The translations under genes were made by a program, and so were the position numbers. A model generated the notes under the pieces. The model saw only the letters and a program-made list of their open reading frames with translations. It did no database searches and was not told the origin of the DNA. From Lignipirellula cremea (GTDB lineage Bacteria > Planctomycetota > Planctomycetia > Pirellulales > Pirellulaceae): DNA of 64,000 nt. Below, in pieces: positions 18,726-28,308 of this stretch (the stretch's first letter is position 1; each line of letters opens with the position of its first letter). The stretch spans positions 5,561,001 to 5,625,000 of the forward strand of contig NZ_CP036433.1 of assembly GCF_007751035.1 (NCBI RefSeq), written 5' to 3'.

Positions 18726-19412
18726 TCAGCACGCCGCGTGCGAGGCCAAATCGGCGATCGCAACGGAATAATCGGGGTGCTTGAAAATCGCCGAACCGAC
18801 GACAAACAGCTGGGCTCCAGCAGACGCGCAACTGGCAATGGTTTCAGGGCTTACGCCGCCGTCCACTTCCAGCAATACACGCTCGCCAACTCGTTCTTTT
18901 AAAAAGCGTAGCTTGTCGAGGGCAACGGGGTTGAACTTTTGTCCGCCGAAACCGGCGTCAACGCTCATCACCAGGATCAGATCGCAAAGATCAATACACT
19001 CTTCAATTTCAGCAATTGGCGTTCCGGGATTGAGTGCAATTCCGGCTGCAACGCCACATTCGCCAATTTTTGTCAAAACTGCGCGAGGATCGCTCGTCGC
19101 TTCAATGTGAAACGTGATCAGGTCCGCGCCCGCCTCGGCAAACTGGGAAATGTAGTCGCCCGGGTTAGAAATCATCAAGTGGACGTCGATCGGCAAGCGG
19201 GTCAAACGGCGCATCGCCGCCACAATCGGCATGCCATAGGTCAGGTTCGGCACAAAATTGCCGTCCATCACGTCCAGATGGAACGCCCGCACACCGGCCG
19301 CTTCCAACCGAGCAACCTCCCGCTCCAGGTTTCCAAAATCGCAAAGCAGCAATGATGGCAAGATCACCGGAGCCGCGGATTGAAGCTGCGGCAGTAATTC
19401 ACGTCCACGCAT
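18726..19412 (-). CDS. rpe: ribulose-phosphate 3-epimerase
   Basis: A TIM-barrel epimerase interconverting ribulose 5-phosphate and xylulose 5-phosphate. Motifs: ILPSLLLCDF at the start, FHLDVMDGNFVPN with the metal-site His and catalytic Asp, DVHLMISNP, MSVDAGFGGQKF, and EVDGGVS with the second catalytic Asp. The ATG at 19412 gives 228 residues, close to the usual length of about 225; in-frame ATGs at 19469 and 19523 would add an unconserved extension. Neither start has a strong ribosome binding site. Confidence 0.93.
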   Translation of the reverse strand: MRGRELLPQLQSAAPVILPSLLLCDFGNLEREVARLEAAGVRAFHLDVMDGNFVPNLTYGMPIVAAMRRLTRLPIDVHLMISNPGDYISQFAEAGADLITFHIEATSDPRAVLTKIGECGVAAGIALNPGTPIAEIEECIDLCDLILVMSVDAGFGGQKFNPVALDKLRFLKERVGERVLLEVDGGVSPETIASCASAGAQLFVVGSAIFKHPDYSVAIADLASHAAC

Positions 19413-19604
19413 AGATTCTTTTAGCAGGGTCGCCGCAGCCTGTTGCCAGGGCGGGTTTGCCAGACTCATTTCTGAGGCAGGCCCGCGCTGTTTGACTGGG
19501 CGGCGACCGGGAATGACATGCAAAGCAAAGAGGAAATTCTACCGTGCCCCGCGGTTAACGTCTGCGCCGAACTGGAGGTCCGCTATAAACCCGTCTCTAA
19601 CATA

Positions 19605-19610
19605 AGTATA
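19605..19610 (-). promoter_or_regulatory. possible -10 box for rpe transcript
   Basis: TATACT on the minus strand, about 190 nt before the chosen rpe start, with only a weak -35 match. It would drive rpe, the pseudo-phosphatase gene and accD. Confidence 0.3.
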
Positions 19611-19826
19611 CGTCGATTGGTTTCTGGTCAGCCCCAATTGGCGAGCCTGCGGATGCGTAGGGTAACCGATCCTGCCCCTGGATTGCTAGCGTTGCTTGCA
19701 AAATTCCGGCGGCGATCAACAAGGAAGGCGTTTGAGACGCATGTCTGACGTGGCTTTTCCCCATAATTTCCAGGGTTTTTCTTCAGCGGCGCGTCAGCGG
19801 GCCGCTGCCAGGTACGGGAGGCCGAT

Positions 19827-20828
19827 TCAGTCAGCTTCCAGGTCGACATGCTGCGCCTTGGGGGTAACCGCACGAATGCGTGCTTCCAGCAGGTCGATTT
19901 CGTCGGCCAGCAGATCGACCACTTCATCCGCGTAACGGACCGCAAATTTCTCGAAATCTTCCCGGCTTTTTATCTCATCGTAGGCGGTCTGGATCCGCTC
20001 CGAGAGTTTTTTCGCCAGGGCTTCGCCGTTAAAGTGGATGTCGGCCTTGATGCGGTAAGTTTCCGAATCCAGCATGCGGGAGCGGAAGTCGACGACCTCT
20101 TCCACCAGAGGATTCTCTTCCAGGATTCGCAACACCTGCTTTTTGACATGCGGCGGTATCGCTTCACCAACCAGTAGTTGATGGTTCTTGGCAATCAACC
20201 AGACCGCCACCCCTCCCAGCAACAGGCCGATCGCAATCGATCCGAACGCGTCCCAGTACTGTTGCCCGGTCAAGCGGGTCAGCAGAATCGCCGCCAGGGC
20301 GAAAATCACCCCCAGGCAGGCGGCCGAGTCTTCCAGGATCACCGCGACCGTGGCGACGTCGGCTTCTTCACGCAGAAATTTGAAAAAGGGGCGACCTTTC
20401 GCCTGACGCCAAGCGGCCCGCAGGGCAAAAACGAGAACGGCGCCTTCGATCACCAGCGACATGAGCAGCACGCCGAACGCCCAGGTGAGATCGACCACCT
20501 CATGATGCTCCGGTCGGAGCAACTGGCTGATGCCGTGATAGAGCGTTACACCGCAACCGAGAAAGAAAATACCGACCGCAGAAATCAGCGCCCAGACGTA
20601 TCGTTCCGGGGCGTAGCCGTACGGGTGATCTTCGTCCGGTTCACGCTCGGAACGGACGACGCCCACCATCAACAGCGCCTGGTTGAGCACATCCGCAACG
20701 GAGTGGATGCCCTCGGACAGCATCGCGCCCGATCCCGTAAAAGAGAACGCGACAAACTTGGCGACCATCACCAGGGCGTTGCCAGCCAGGGCCGAGACGA
20801 CAGCAAATCGGGAGCCGGCAACCGCCAT
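19827..20828 (-). CDS. cation diffusion facilitator (ZnT9-like)
   Basis: A 333-residue CDF transporter with about six membrane helices and a cytosolic C-terminal domain. TM2 carries the metal-site pattern SEGIHSVAD (His42, Asp46), followed by the DHPYGYAPER loop characteristic of the SLC30A9/ZnT9-like branch. The TM5 site reads EDSAA instead of HxxxD, also typical of that branch. The ion is probably Zn2+ or another divalent metal, but the altered second site makes this uncertain. It lies 51 bp downstream of the ketosynthase-like gene on the same strand. Confidence 0.88.
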   Translation of the reverse strand: MAVAGSRFAVVSALAGNALVMVAKFVAFSFTGSGAMLSEGIHSVADVLNQALLMVGVVRSEREPDEDHPYGYAPERYVWALISAVGIFFLGCGVTLYHGISQLLRPEHHEVVDLTWAFGVLLMSLVIEGAVLVFALRAAWRQAKGRPFFKFLREEADVATVAVILEDSAACLGVIFALAAILLTRLTGQQYWDAFGSIAIGLLLGGVAVWLIAKNHQLLVGEAIPPHVKKQVLRILEENPLVEEVVDFRSRMLDSETYRIKADIHFNGEALAKKLSERIQTAYDEIKSREDFEKFAVRYADEVVDLLADEIDLLEARIRAVTPKAQHVDLEAD

Positions 20829-20879
20829 CGTTCAAGGTTCCTTTCAGGGAATCTGCAGTCGGATACACGTTCCGCTTGT

Positions 20880-22190
20880 TCAGGACGCCTTGCGAACCAC
20901 CACGGCGCTCGCTTGTCCCTGCGGAGTGACATTCACATTGACGAAACTGTCGCCGGCCGCGTCGCCGCTTTTGGCGATTCGCAGGCGGCAATCAGGATCC
21001 ACCGTTTCATGGTTAAGCACCGGGAACAGCGGACCGTGCTTGACGGCCAGCAGGCTGCTCATCAGTTCGATCAGGCCGGAACCGGCGCCCAGATTACCGA
21101 AGTAGCTTTTGGCGGCGGTGACCGGCGGCGATGTCTCGGCGGCGCCGAACAGGCGAATCAGGCCCTGGGCTTCCTCCGCATCGCAGCGCTGCGTGGAAAG
21201 TCCATGGGCATGGATATGGCCAACTTCGGCCGGTTTCATGTCGGCTTTTCGCAGGGCGGCGACAATGGCGTTTTCAATCGCCCGGTCGTAATGCGCCACA
21301 TGCTCTCGGTCGATCACGGTGGAGGACCCGTAACCGACGACCTCGCCCAGGATGCTGGCGCCCCGCTTGACGGCGAACTCGTACTCTTCCAGCACAATGG
21401 CGCCGGCGCCTTCGCCCAGGACCATGCCGGACCGATTTTTGTCAAACGGACGACTTGCGCCAGCCGGATCGATATCGCCCTGGGCGATTTCTTCCTGGAG
21501 CGCCATGTGAATCGTGCGCATCGGATGGACGCGAGTGCCGGTGGCGCCGGCGATCAGCGTATCGGCCCAGCCCCGGGCGATCGTGGCGTACGCCTCGCCA
21601 ATGGCCAGATTCGAGGACGCCTCACGCACGGTGATGGAGTTATTGGGCCCGCGGAAGTCATTGTAAATGGCGATATGGCTGGCCGGCATGTTCGGCAAGT
21701 ATTTCAGCAGCCACAACGGGGTGACTTCGCCCAGGCCAACATCGCCCCAATGGGTAAAGTCGAATTCGCCGTTTTCATCAAGGCATTTCCGCACGCCGTC
21801 GACGAATTCGTCGGGCTTGGTCATGATGTAGTCGGAGCCGTAAATCACGCCGGTCCGATCCGGATTGATGTTGCTAAGGTTGGCGTGCGCAATGGCCAAT
21901 TGCGCGGCCGCTACGCCCATTTCGATCTCGCGGCACATGACCTTGAGATTCTTGCGGATGTTTCGTTTGATCTCTTTATCCAGATCGCCGAAATCGTCGA
22001 TGGTTCCTGTGAAGTCGCGGGCTTCTCCGCCAAACGTGGAGGGCAGGTATTGCGTGGGAACGCCCTGCAGCGGCGCAACCCCGCTGCGCTGCGCCTGGAG
22101 AGCGTTCCAGAGAGACTCGTCGGAGTTACCGAGCGGACTCACCAGGCCCATTCCGGTAATCACCACGCGGCGAGGCGAATTTTCGGCCAT
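20880..22190 (-). CDS. beta-ketoacyl-ACP synthase homologue with altered triad
   Basis: A 436-residue thiolase-fold protein of the FabF/KAS II type: RRVVITGMGLVSPLG at the start, SRPFDKNRSGMVLGEGAG, HIHAHGLST and KSYFGNLGAGSG. The active-site Cys position is Glu190 (TVREASSNLAIGEA where FabF has TACATG...IGEA). The first His is kept (His329), but the second His is Asn366. It cannot condense through a Cys thioester; Gln-for-Cys relatives (chain-length factors, KSQ domains) act as partners or decarboxylases. It may therefore be a chain-length-factor-like subunit or malonyl-ACP decarboxylase (inference). Confidence 0.85.
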   Translation of the reverse strand: MAENSPRRVVITGMGLVSPLGNSDESLWNALQAQRSGVAPLQGVPTQYLPSTFGGEARDFTGTIDDFGDLDKEIKRNIRKNLKVMCREIEMGVAAAQLAIAHANLSNINPDRTGVIYGSDYIMTKPDEFVDGVRKCLDENGEFDFTHWGDVGLGEVTPLWLLKYLPNMPASHIAIYNDFRGPNNSITVREASSNLAIGEAYATIARGWADTLIAGATGTRVHPMRTIHMALQEEIAQGDIDPAGASRPFDKNRSGMVLGEGAGAIVLEEYEFAVKRGASILGEVVGYGSSTVIDREHVAHYDRAIENAIVAALRKADMKPAEVGHIHAHGLSTQRCDAEEAQGLIRLFGAAETSPPVTAAKSYFGNLGAGSGLIELMSSLLAVKHGPLFPVLNHETVDPDCRLRIAKSGDAAGDSFVNVNVTPQGQASAVVVRKAS

Positions 22191-22456
22191 TGAAAAAGAT
22201 TCCGTAGTCGGGATGTTCCGGCAAATTAAGGGGCCCAGACAATCCGTTTTCTGGGTTTCCCGTCCCCATTATGAAAAGCCGGGTAATTCAAGTCGAGCAG
22301 GGTAGCAATCTGATCGTCTTCCGGCAAGGGCGACGGGAGTTAGCGTCATTTTACGCGGCGACGGAATTCGCTCTTGTCGATTTCCTCCGCAGCGACTATC
22401 AGGGGAACTCACTTTTCTCTGTGCTCTCTTCGTTCTCCTCAAGCAGTTCGTAACCG

Positions 22457-23335
22457 ATGGGTGTTTGGTCTGCTGCCTTTGTCCGATTATCGGCCGCTTT
22501 GCTGCTGGGGGCAACCGGCTGCGCTTCGCTGGATCTGGGGCCCGCCTCGCAACCGATGGCGGCGACCGAAGCGATGTTAACCAATCCACTGTTCCCTTCA
22601 AACCACCGGAACTGGGATCCCAATCTGGCCGTGCTGCCCCAGGCGGAAATGGTCGGCGACCAGATCACGGTGCACAATGTGCGGAACACCACGTACATTA
22701 CGGAAACTGACTTTATCGTACGTCACTACAACAAGACGTTCAAAATGTCCGACGTGTGTTCGGTCGATTACTGCCTGGTGCCGTTCAACGACTCCCGGGC
22801 GCTGGCCCACACGTTTCTGTCGTTCGGCCTGACCAACGGCGAATACCTGGCCGTCAGCATCGAGGTGCGGCTGGAAGCTGACGAAGAATACTCGCCGGTG
22901 ATGGGTTCTTTGCGGCAGTTTGAAATCATGTACGTGGTGGCCGATGAACGCGACGTAGTGCTGCTCCGCACCGAGCATCGCAACTGCGACGTCTTTATCT
23001 ACCCGACTAAAGCGACGCCGACGCAAGCGCAGGCCGTCCTGCGGGATCTGCTGGATCGCGTCAATGAACTGGTAGTGCAGCCTGAATTTTACGACTCGCT
23101 GACGAATAACTGCACGACAAATATCATGCGTCCGCTCAACAAACACATGCCGCAGCGTTTGACGTACGACTACCGGATGCTGCTGCCTGGCTACTCGGCT
23201 CAACTGGCGTACGACGCCGGCCTGCTCGACACGCAGTTCAGCTATGTCGAAGCGACCACGCGGGCCCGTGTGACGGACAGGGCCCATCGCTATAAAGACG
23301 ACCCGGACTTTTCACGGAAGATTCGCGGTTATTAG
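22457..23335 (+). CDS. Lnb-type (DUF4105) lipoprotein
   Basis: A 292-residue protein with a lipobox (LLLGATGC, Cys about 22). The body matches the DUF4105/Lnb N-terminal periplasmic domain: a VSIEVR strand after GEYLA, FEIMYVVADERDVVLLRT, and the LTNNCTTNI Cys motif near residue 219, which suggests a Cys-His papain-like (NlpC/P60-related) active site. In Gram-negatives this family has been linked to outer-membrane lipoprotein handling. The gene ends in a strong bidirectional terminator. Confidence 0.7.
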   Translation: MGVWSAAFVRLSAALLLGATGCASLDLGPASQPMAATEAMLTNPLFPSNHRNWDPNLAVLPQAEMVGDQITVHNVRNTTYITETDFIVRHYNKTFKMSDVCSVDYCLVPFNDSRALAHTFLSFGLTNGEYLAVSIEVRLEADEEYSPVMGSLRQFEIMYVVADERDVVLLRTEHRNCDVFIYPTKATPTQAQAVLRDLLDRVNELVVQPEFYDSLTNNCTTNIMRPLNKHMPQRLTYDYRMLLPGYSAQLAYDAGLLDTQFSYVEATTRARVTDRAHRYKDDPDFSRKIRGY

Positions 23336-23373
23336 TCATCCGCAAGCGTGGCAACCTTACATCAGACGACAAA

Positions 23374-23400
23374 AGCCCGCCTGGAAACGCCAGGCGGGCT
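23374..23400. terminator. bidirectional rho-independent terminator
   Basis: AGCCCGCCTGG and CCAGGCGGGCT form a perfect 11-bp stem with a 5-nt loop. T-rich sequence follows on the plus strand, and an AAAA tract precedes it (TTTT on the minus strand). It serves both convergent genes. Confidence 0.9.
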
Positions 23401-23471
23401 TTCAAGTTTTTGCGAGGTTACCTCAGGCAGGTCGTCGGCTGCGGAAGCCCATGCTCTGCCGGAAGGGACGT

Positions 23472-26054
23472 TTACGGTTTGAAGAGATCATCAAACTCAG
23501 CGTCGCCCGCGGGAGCCGGACCGGGCTTTGCGCCTGGGTTATCCGGGTTCTCTTTCACTTCAATCGGGACTTCGATCGGCGCGGGGAAGTCATCGTCGAC
23601 CGCAACGCCCTCCTCGCCGGTCAGGAAACTGGAAGCCAGTTTCGTGAGAGAATTCAGCAACATTCCTTCCACGCGGACCTGCACCTTCGCCCCACGCGGC
23701 TGGCTGAGCATTTCCAGCGTGACATGGTCCTGGTTTTCCAGTTCCGCCCACGAACCGAGAAAGTTTTGCGCCATCGCGTTGATTTCCGTCTCGGGAGCTT
23801 CATCCAGGCTCAGGTTGGCTAACCGCGCCATGTCGCCGACGCCGAACCGCAGCTGAAAGGGAGCAATCGGCTGATCGCCCTGGTCGAGCGACTGGTCCAT
23901 GATCTTTTTCAAGCGGTTCGTCGCATCGACGCCCATCGCGACATAAAAAGTCTGATGGCCGCGGGCCAGCGCGATATGCACCGTGCTGCCAAATAACCGC
24001 TGGAAATGCTTTTCACTTTCCTCTTCGGGATCTTTGACGATCTTCTCGCAATGCAGATCAACGATGTAGAAACCCCGATAATCGCGATCAACATCGGCTT
24101 TCTTGATCGTTAAACCGGGATCGGCGTCGATGGCGCGGTAGATCTCTTTGTACATCTCTACCAGGGCCTTGTCGTCTTCGACTTGACCGCCGAACACGCT
24201 GAGCGAGTTCTGCGGCTCCACCTTCATCGACATGGTGACATCCAGCTGTTCGGCGTTGAGCAGCAGCGGGATCATTTTGCCGGCCAGCTCTTCCATTTTC
24301 TTCTCTTCTTCGCTCAGAGCGTGGTCGCCGGCAACCTGTTCCTCCCACGAGTTTTCAACCCAATCGATCAGGCTTTTCGCCGTTTCCGAACGCAGCGGCG
24401 TGGTGATTGACCACTGCAGCGATGCCGCCGGGTTGCGAATTCCGGCCACTTTGGTCTGGGCTTCGCCGAGTTCCGTGAACCAGGCAAGCAGATCGGTATC
24501 CGCCTTGGCGGTCAAAGCATAAGCAATCGTCGCTTCGCTCGTCTCTCCATCGATATCGACGGAGAATGTCAGGCTTTCCGCCTCCCGGGCGGCTTTGCTG
24601 ACGTTCTCATTGAAATTGTCCGGCAGTTCGGATTCATCCGGACCATTCGCCAGCTCTTCCTCCATATTCTCAAAGAATTTGGGCGGAAGCTTCGACACCT
24701 GAAAGCGGAGGGCCAGATCGTGCTGTTCCGGCAGCCCTTCCAGCAACGTCGTCGGGTCTGCAGGCGACGAGCGAAGCCAGGCTTCGTCGGTGCTGGCAAT
24801 CAGCATGCCGTTTCGCTCCACAAGATAGATCGCGTCGAAATCCAGCCCGTCCGGCGGGCCGCTGTGGCCGGCATCGGCGGGAATGACATCAACCGGAACG
24901 TCGTCCGGGTCGCTGGCTGGCTCCGTCGGCAGGCCGAACGGATCGGCGCCCGGCGGCTTGGGCGTATCCCCAGCGGGAAGTCCAAATGGATCCTTGGCCG
25001 GCGGAGCGCCAAAGGGATCGGCGCCCGGCGGCTTGGGCGTATCCCCAGCGGGAAGTCCAAACGGATCCTTGGCCGGCGGAGCGCCAAAAGGATCGTCAGC
25101 GGCCGGCTTCGGCGTATCCCCAGCGGGTGCACCGAAGGGATCCTTGGCCGGCGGAGCGCCAAAAGGATCATCAGCGGCCGGTTTCGGCGTATCGCCAGCG
25201 GGGGCGCCGAAGGGGTCCTGAGCCGGAGGAGCGCCAAAAGGATCCGCACCCGCCGGGGCGCCAAAAGGATCGGACGCAGGCGCCTTGGGCGTTTCGGCGG
25301 CGGGGGCTCCAAAAGGATCGTCGTCGACCTGGGCGACCAGGAACGGACTGTTGTCGCCGCCGAACAGGTCGTCCTTGGCGGGGGCGTCGTCTTTCGGAGC
25401 TTCTTCCGGGGCCGGTTTGAAAATGTCGTCGAAGTTGCTCGCGGGTTTGCTATCACCTTCGCCGGGGGCCGCCGGCTTGTCGCCGGGGACGGGCTTCGGG
25501 TCCTCTTTCTTGGGTCCAAACAGATCGTCGAAACCGTCGCCAGCGCCGTCTTCTTTCGGGGCGGGCAGGCCGAACGGATCTTCTTTTGCGGGCGTGGCCG
25601 GGAAACCGGGATCTTCCACCGCGGCCTGGCGACCTGGGTTTCGGAAGCGATACACGCCGCCGGGCAACTCCTCGGGCTTGCCAATCACTTGCGTGAGCAT
25701 GGCGATAATCCCGCGGAACTGGGTCTCACCGTCTTCGACCTGCAGGCTTGCCACGGCCAGGAAGTCGATCGGCTCCATGGCGTCGTATTCTCGAGTCAGC
25801 AAGCCGATCGGCTTGTCGAAATCAATGCCGTAGCTGTTGGCTTCGACGAGGGTCTGCAGGTGCTCGTAGGCTTCCTGGTTCCTGGTGGCCTTGAAGGATT
25901 TTTCCAGTTCGCCGACGATCGTGTTGACGGAGCGAATGGAGAAGATTCCCACGACCGGTTTTGCGGCGGGATCCTGACCCAAAAGGGGCGATCCCAGGAG
26001 TGAAATCGCCAGCAAGCCCACGGCGACCGCTGAAAAGCGGGGCAGCGTTAACAT
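23472..26054 (-). CDS. secreted protein with DPFG-repeat linker
   Basis: An 860-residue exported protein (signal peptide 1-26, ending LLGQ). Residues 27-150 and about 400-850 look folded (mixed alpha/beta, no known catalytic motif). Between them lies a low-complexity Pro/Ala/Asp linker with more than a dozen DPFGxP motifs, including four tandem 25-residue units at 280-379. A further FDDLFKP motif closes the C-terminus, echoing FDDLFGP and FDDIFKP inside the linker. The repeated Phe-Gly motifs suggest a sticky flexible tether or a site bound by a partner. Function unknown. Confidence 0.7.
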   Translation of the reverse strand: MLTLPRFSAVAVGLLAISLLGSPLLGQDPAAKPVVGIFSIRSVNTIVGELEKSFKATRNQEAYEHLQTLVEANSYGIDFDKPIGLLTREYDAMEPIDFLAVASLQVEDGETQFRGIIAMLTQVIGKPEELPGGVYRFRNPGRQAAVEDPGFPATPAKEDPFGLPAPKEDGAGDGFDDLFGPKKEDPKPVPGDKPAAPGEGDSKPASNFDDIFKPAPEEAPKDDAPAKDDLFGGDNSPFLVAQVDDDPFGAPAAETPKAPASDPFGAPAGADPFGAPPAQDPFGAPAGDTPKPAADDPFGAPPAKDPFGAPAGDTPKPAADDPFGAPPAKDPFGLPAGDTPKPPGADPFGAPPAKDPFGLPAGDTPKPPGADPFGLPTEPASDPDDVPVDVIPADAGHSGPPDGLDFDAIYLVERNGMLIASTDEAWLRSSPADPTTLLEGLPEQHDLALRFQVSKLPPKFFENMEEELANGPDESELPDNFNENVSKAAREAESLTFSVDIDGETSEATIAYALTAKADTDLLAWFTELGEAQTKVAGIRNPAASLQWSITTPLRSETAKSLIDWVENSWEEQVAGDHALSEEEKKMEELAGKMIPLLLNAEQLDVTMSMKVEPQNSLSVFGGQVEDDKALVEMYKEIYRAIDADPGLTIKKADVDRDYRGFYIVDLHCEKIVKDPEEESEKHFQRLFGSTVHIALARGHQTFYVAMGVDATNRLKKIMDQSLDQGDQPIAPFQLRFGVGDMARLANLSLDEAPETEINAMAQNFLGSWAELENQDHVTLEMLSQPRGAKVQVRVEGMLLNSLTKLASSFLTGEEGVAVDDDFPAPIEVPIEVKENPDNPGAKPGPAPAGDAEFDDLFKP
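24918..25217 (-). repeat. four tandem 75-bp coding repeats
   Basis: Each unit encodes 25 residues of the pattern DPFG(A/L)PAGDTPKP then (AAD/PGA)DPFGAPPAK. Units 1 and 2 are identical at protein level; 3 and 4 carry Leu and PGA variants, and unit 4 ends in GLPTEP. Nucleotide identity is high, so the array is probably prone to expansion and contraction. Confidence 0.85.
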
Positions 26055-26162
26055 TGGATTTTCCTGCGGTTAAAAGAAGGAAGAGAATTGCATTGGTGAA
26101 ATCCAGGAATCAGGCAGCGCGCGTCAAAAGCCGGCCATCCATGGCGAACGGGCCGACGGCCG

Positions 26163-27923
26163 CTAGCGCGTTTTGTCCGGCGGATCTTCTTCGCTGTCCG
26201 TATCGGTCGCTTCCGGCGCCAGGGTCGACGGCGCAGGCTTCAGGCGACTGAAACAGACGAGGCACATGTCGTCGTCCTGTTCGCCGTCGCCGAGAAACTG
26301 GCGGACGTCGTCGATCATGCGCTGCCCGATATGATGCGGGTTGCGATCTTCCGCATGACGCAGATGCTCTCGCATCCGGTCGATCGAGTACATTTTGCCG
26401 TTGGTTCCGGCACATTCGTTGATGCCGTCGGTGAACAGCACCAGCAGATCGCCAGGCTCCAGGCTGATCGAGGCCTGGTTGTACGTCATGCCTTCGACAA
26501 TCCCCAGCGGCAGGCCAGCGAAGTCTTCACTCGGTTCTTCCAGCGAGCCGTCGGCCTTGAGCCACAGCGGGGCCATATGGCCCGCATTGACGATCACCCC
26601 TTCGTGCTTTGCCGGGTCGAGCACCACCATGATCATGGTGACAAACTTGTCCAGCGGCAGCCGGCACAACGCGTCGTTCAGGCGGTTCACCGCGCGGGCC
26701 GGGTCGGGCTCCACCGCCAGACTGAATCGGGCCTCGGCCGAGAGCTTCGCCATCAGCAGGGCGGCCGCTACGCCATGGCCGACCACATCGGCCACCAGAA
26801 TCGCCACGCGGCCGTCGGGCAGTTGCACGTAGTCGTAGTAGTCGCCGCCGATCTTGTTGGCCGGCTCGTAGTAGCGGAAGAATGCATAGTCCGACAGGTT
26901 GTCGGGCGGCGTGTCCGGCAGGAAACCCCGTTGCACCTCGTGCGCGACTTCGAGATCCCGTTCCAGGTCCCGCTGCTTCAGCGCCTGGTCATGCATGCGG
27001 GCGTTGTCGATGGCGATCGCCGCCTGGCCGGCCACGCTGGCCAGGACTTCCAGGTCTTCCAGCTGAAAACGTTTGCGCTGGTCGAGCGTATCAATCTGCA
27101 GGGCGCCGATCGCTTCGCCGTCGCTGTTGACCAGCGGCGCGCACATCATAGAGCGGATGCGGAAATCGGCGATGCTCTGGCTCATTTCAAAGCGTTCATC
27201 GGTCGCGGCGTCGGCCGACAGGATCGCTTGCTGCGAGTCCATGCACTGGGTCACAATCGTGCGGCTGATGCGAATGGTGTCAACGCTGTCTTCCCGCCGC
27301 ACCTGCGTCCACATCGGCACAATAGCCCCGTCGGGGCGCCGCATGACGATAAAACCGCGATCCGCCTGGACGAAAATCTTGAACAGACTTTTCAGCACGG
27401 TCGGCAGCACTTCATCCAGCGAAAGCGCCTTGCCCAGGTTCTGGTTAATCTCAATCAGGGCGGAAAGCTTTGCCTCAGGACTGGAGGAAAGCATCACCCG
27501 GCCGCGACTTGTCGAAACATCGAGCTTCTGAGTCACGCTCGAAGTATCGTTGGGAAGCTCGTCAATGACGACCGTTCCCAGGTTCTTGCCGGCCAGTGTG
27601 TTTTGACGGCCGGACAGATCCTCCCCCGGCTCGCCTGAGTGAAAGGTGAACGTTACATCGCAGACCCGGACCTGGTCGCCCGGCAAAAGCGGCTCACGGG
27701 CCTGAACCATTTTGTCGTTCAAAAAAGTGCCGTTCCGGCTCTTCAGATCCTCGACAAAATACCTTTTTCCCTGGGTGAGGATACGAGCATGCTTGCGGCT
27801 GACGGCTCCGACATCGACCACAATCTGGCATTCGGGGTGACGCCCCAGCACCGATTCCGGTGACACAATGGGGAATTTTTTTCCGGACATCGGTCCGTCG
27901 TTGGCGACAATAAAAGCGGCCAT
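26163..27923 (-). CDS. FHA-GAF-PP2C (RsbU/SpoIIE-type) phosphatase
   Basis: A 586-residue signalling protein. An N-terminal FHA domain (GRHP 27-30, Ser42, Arg43 and His45 in VSRKHA, SRNGT 62-66) would bind phosphothreonine. A GAF domain follows (about 155-310) and then a SpoIIE/RsbU PP2C phosphatase (about 345-560) with the metal-binding segments GGDYYDY, ILVADVVGHGVAAAL and LLVLFTDGINE. It probably dephosphorylates an anti-sigma antagonist or another Ser/Thr-phosphorylated target, with FHA docking it to kinase products. No RsbV/RsbW-like gene is adjacent. Confidence 0.92.
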   Translation of the reverse strand: MAAFIVANDGPMSGKKFPIVSPESVLGRHPECQIVVDVGAVSRKHARILTQGKRYFVEDLKSRNGTFLNDKMVQAREPLLPGDQVRVCDVTFTFHSGEPGEDLSGRQNTLAGKNLGTVVIDELPNDTSSVTQKLDVSTSRGRVMLSSSPEAKLSALIEINQNLGKALSLDEVLPTVLKSLFKIFVQADRGFIVMRRPDGAIVPMWTQVRREDSVDTIRISRTIVTQCMDSQQAILSADAATDERFEMSQSIADFRIRSMMCAPLVNSDGEAIGALQIDTLDQRKRFQLEDLEVLASVAGQAAIAIDNARMHDQALKQRDLERDLEVAHEVQRGFLPDTPPDNLSDYAFFRYYEPANKIGGDYYDYVQLPDGRVAILVADVVGHGVAAALLMAKLSAEARFSLAVEPDPARAVNRLNDALCRLPLDKFVTMIMVVLDPAKHEGVIVNAGHMAPLWLKADGSLEEPSEDFAGLPLGIVEGMTYNQASISLEPGDLLVLFTDGINECAGTNGKMYSIDRMREHLRHAEDRNPHHIGQRMIDDVRQFLGDGEQDDDMCLVCFSRLKPAPSTLAPEATDTDSEEDPPDKTR

Positions 27924-28308
27924 GAGTTATTCGCACTCGATTGGCGTTCGCGCGGTCAAAAAAGTCGTTCCGTCTCTTGGAACTGTCTGCAGCCGGTTTC
28001 GAAATTTGCCTGTTACCTGCCCGGAACAGCAATCACGCGGTTATCGCGGGAACGATTGCGCCCCTGCATGCGGGGCGACCCGTTGGCGACCTGGAGTCTG
28101 GCAGGAAAAAAGCGGGACAATCGAAAGGAGCGGGCGAACAGTCTGGGAGCTTCTCCCGGATTGTACGTGCCCCAGGCGAGTATCGTCAACCAATTGACAG
28201 CCGCCAACCGGCCCGTTTTGATGGGATTCCTCCGCCGGCCACGCTCAGGTGCTCCGACCCTTTTCGCCGCGGTTATCCCTTCGCTCGTTCCTGCTTGAGG
28301 TTAATGCG
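27924..28308. other. divergent intergenic region, no gene seen
   Basis: 385 bp between divergently transcribed genes. It should hold both promoters, but I cannot pick out consensus elements with confidence. Confidence 0.4.

Noticed and set aside
20178-22193. A 671-codon open frame on the plus strand
   Set aside because: It lies opposite the cation transporter and ketosynthase-like genes, crosses the gap between them, and is Arg/His/Gly-rich with no family motifs. It is a codon-bias shadow of two real genes.
24720-26003. A long plus-strand frame rich in RIxxRRLGR-type repeats
   Set aside because: The repeats are the antisense of the DPFG repeats. The minus-strand reading has a signal peptide and folded ends; this one does not.
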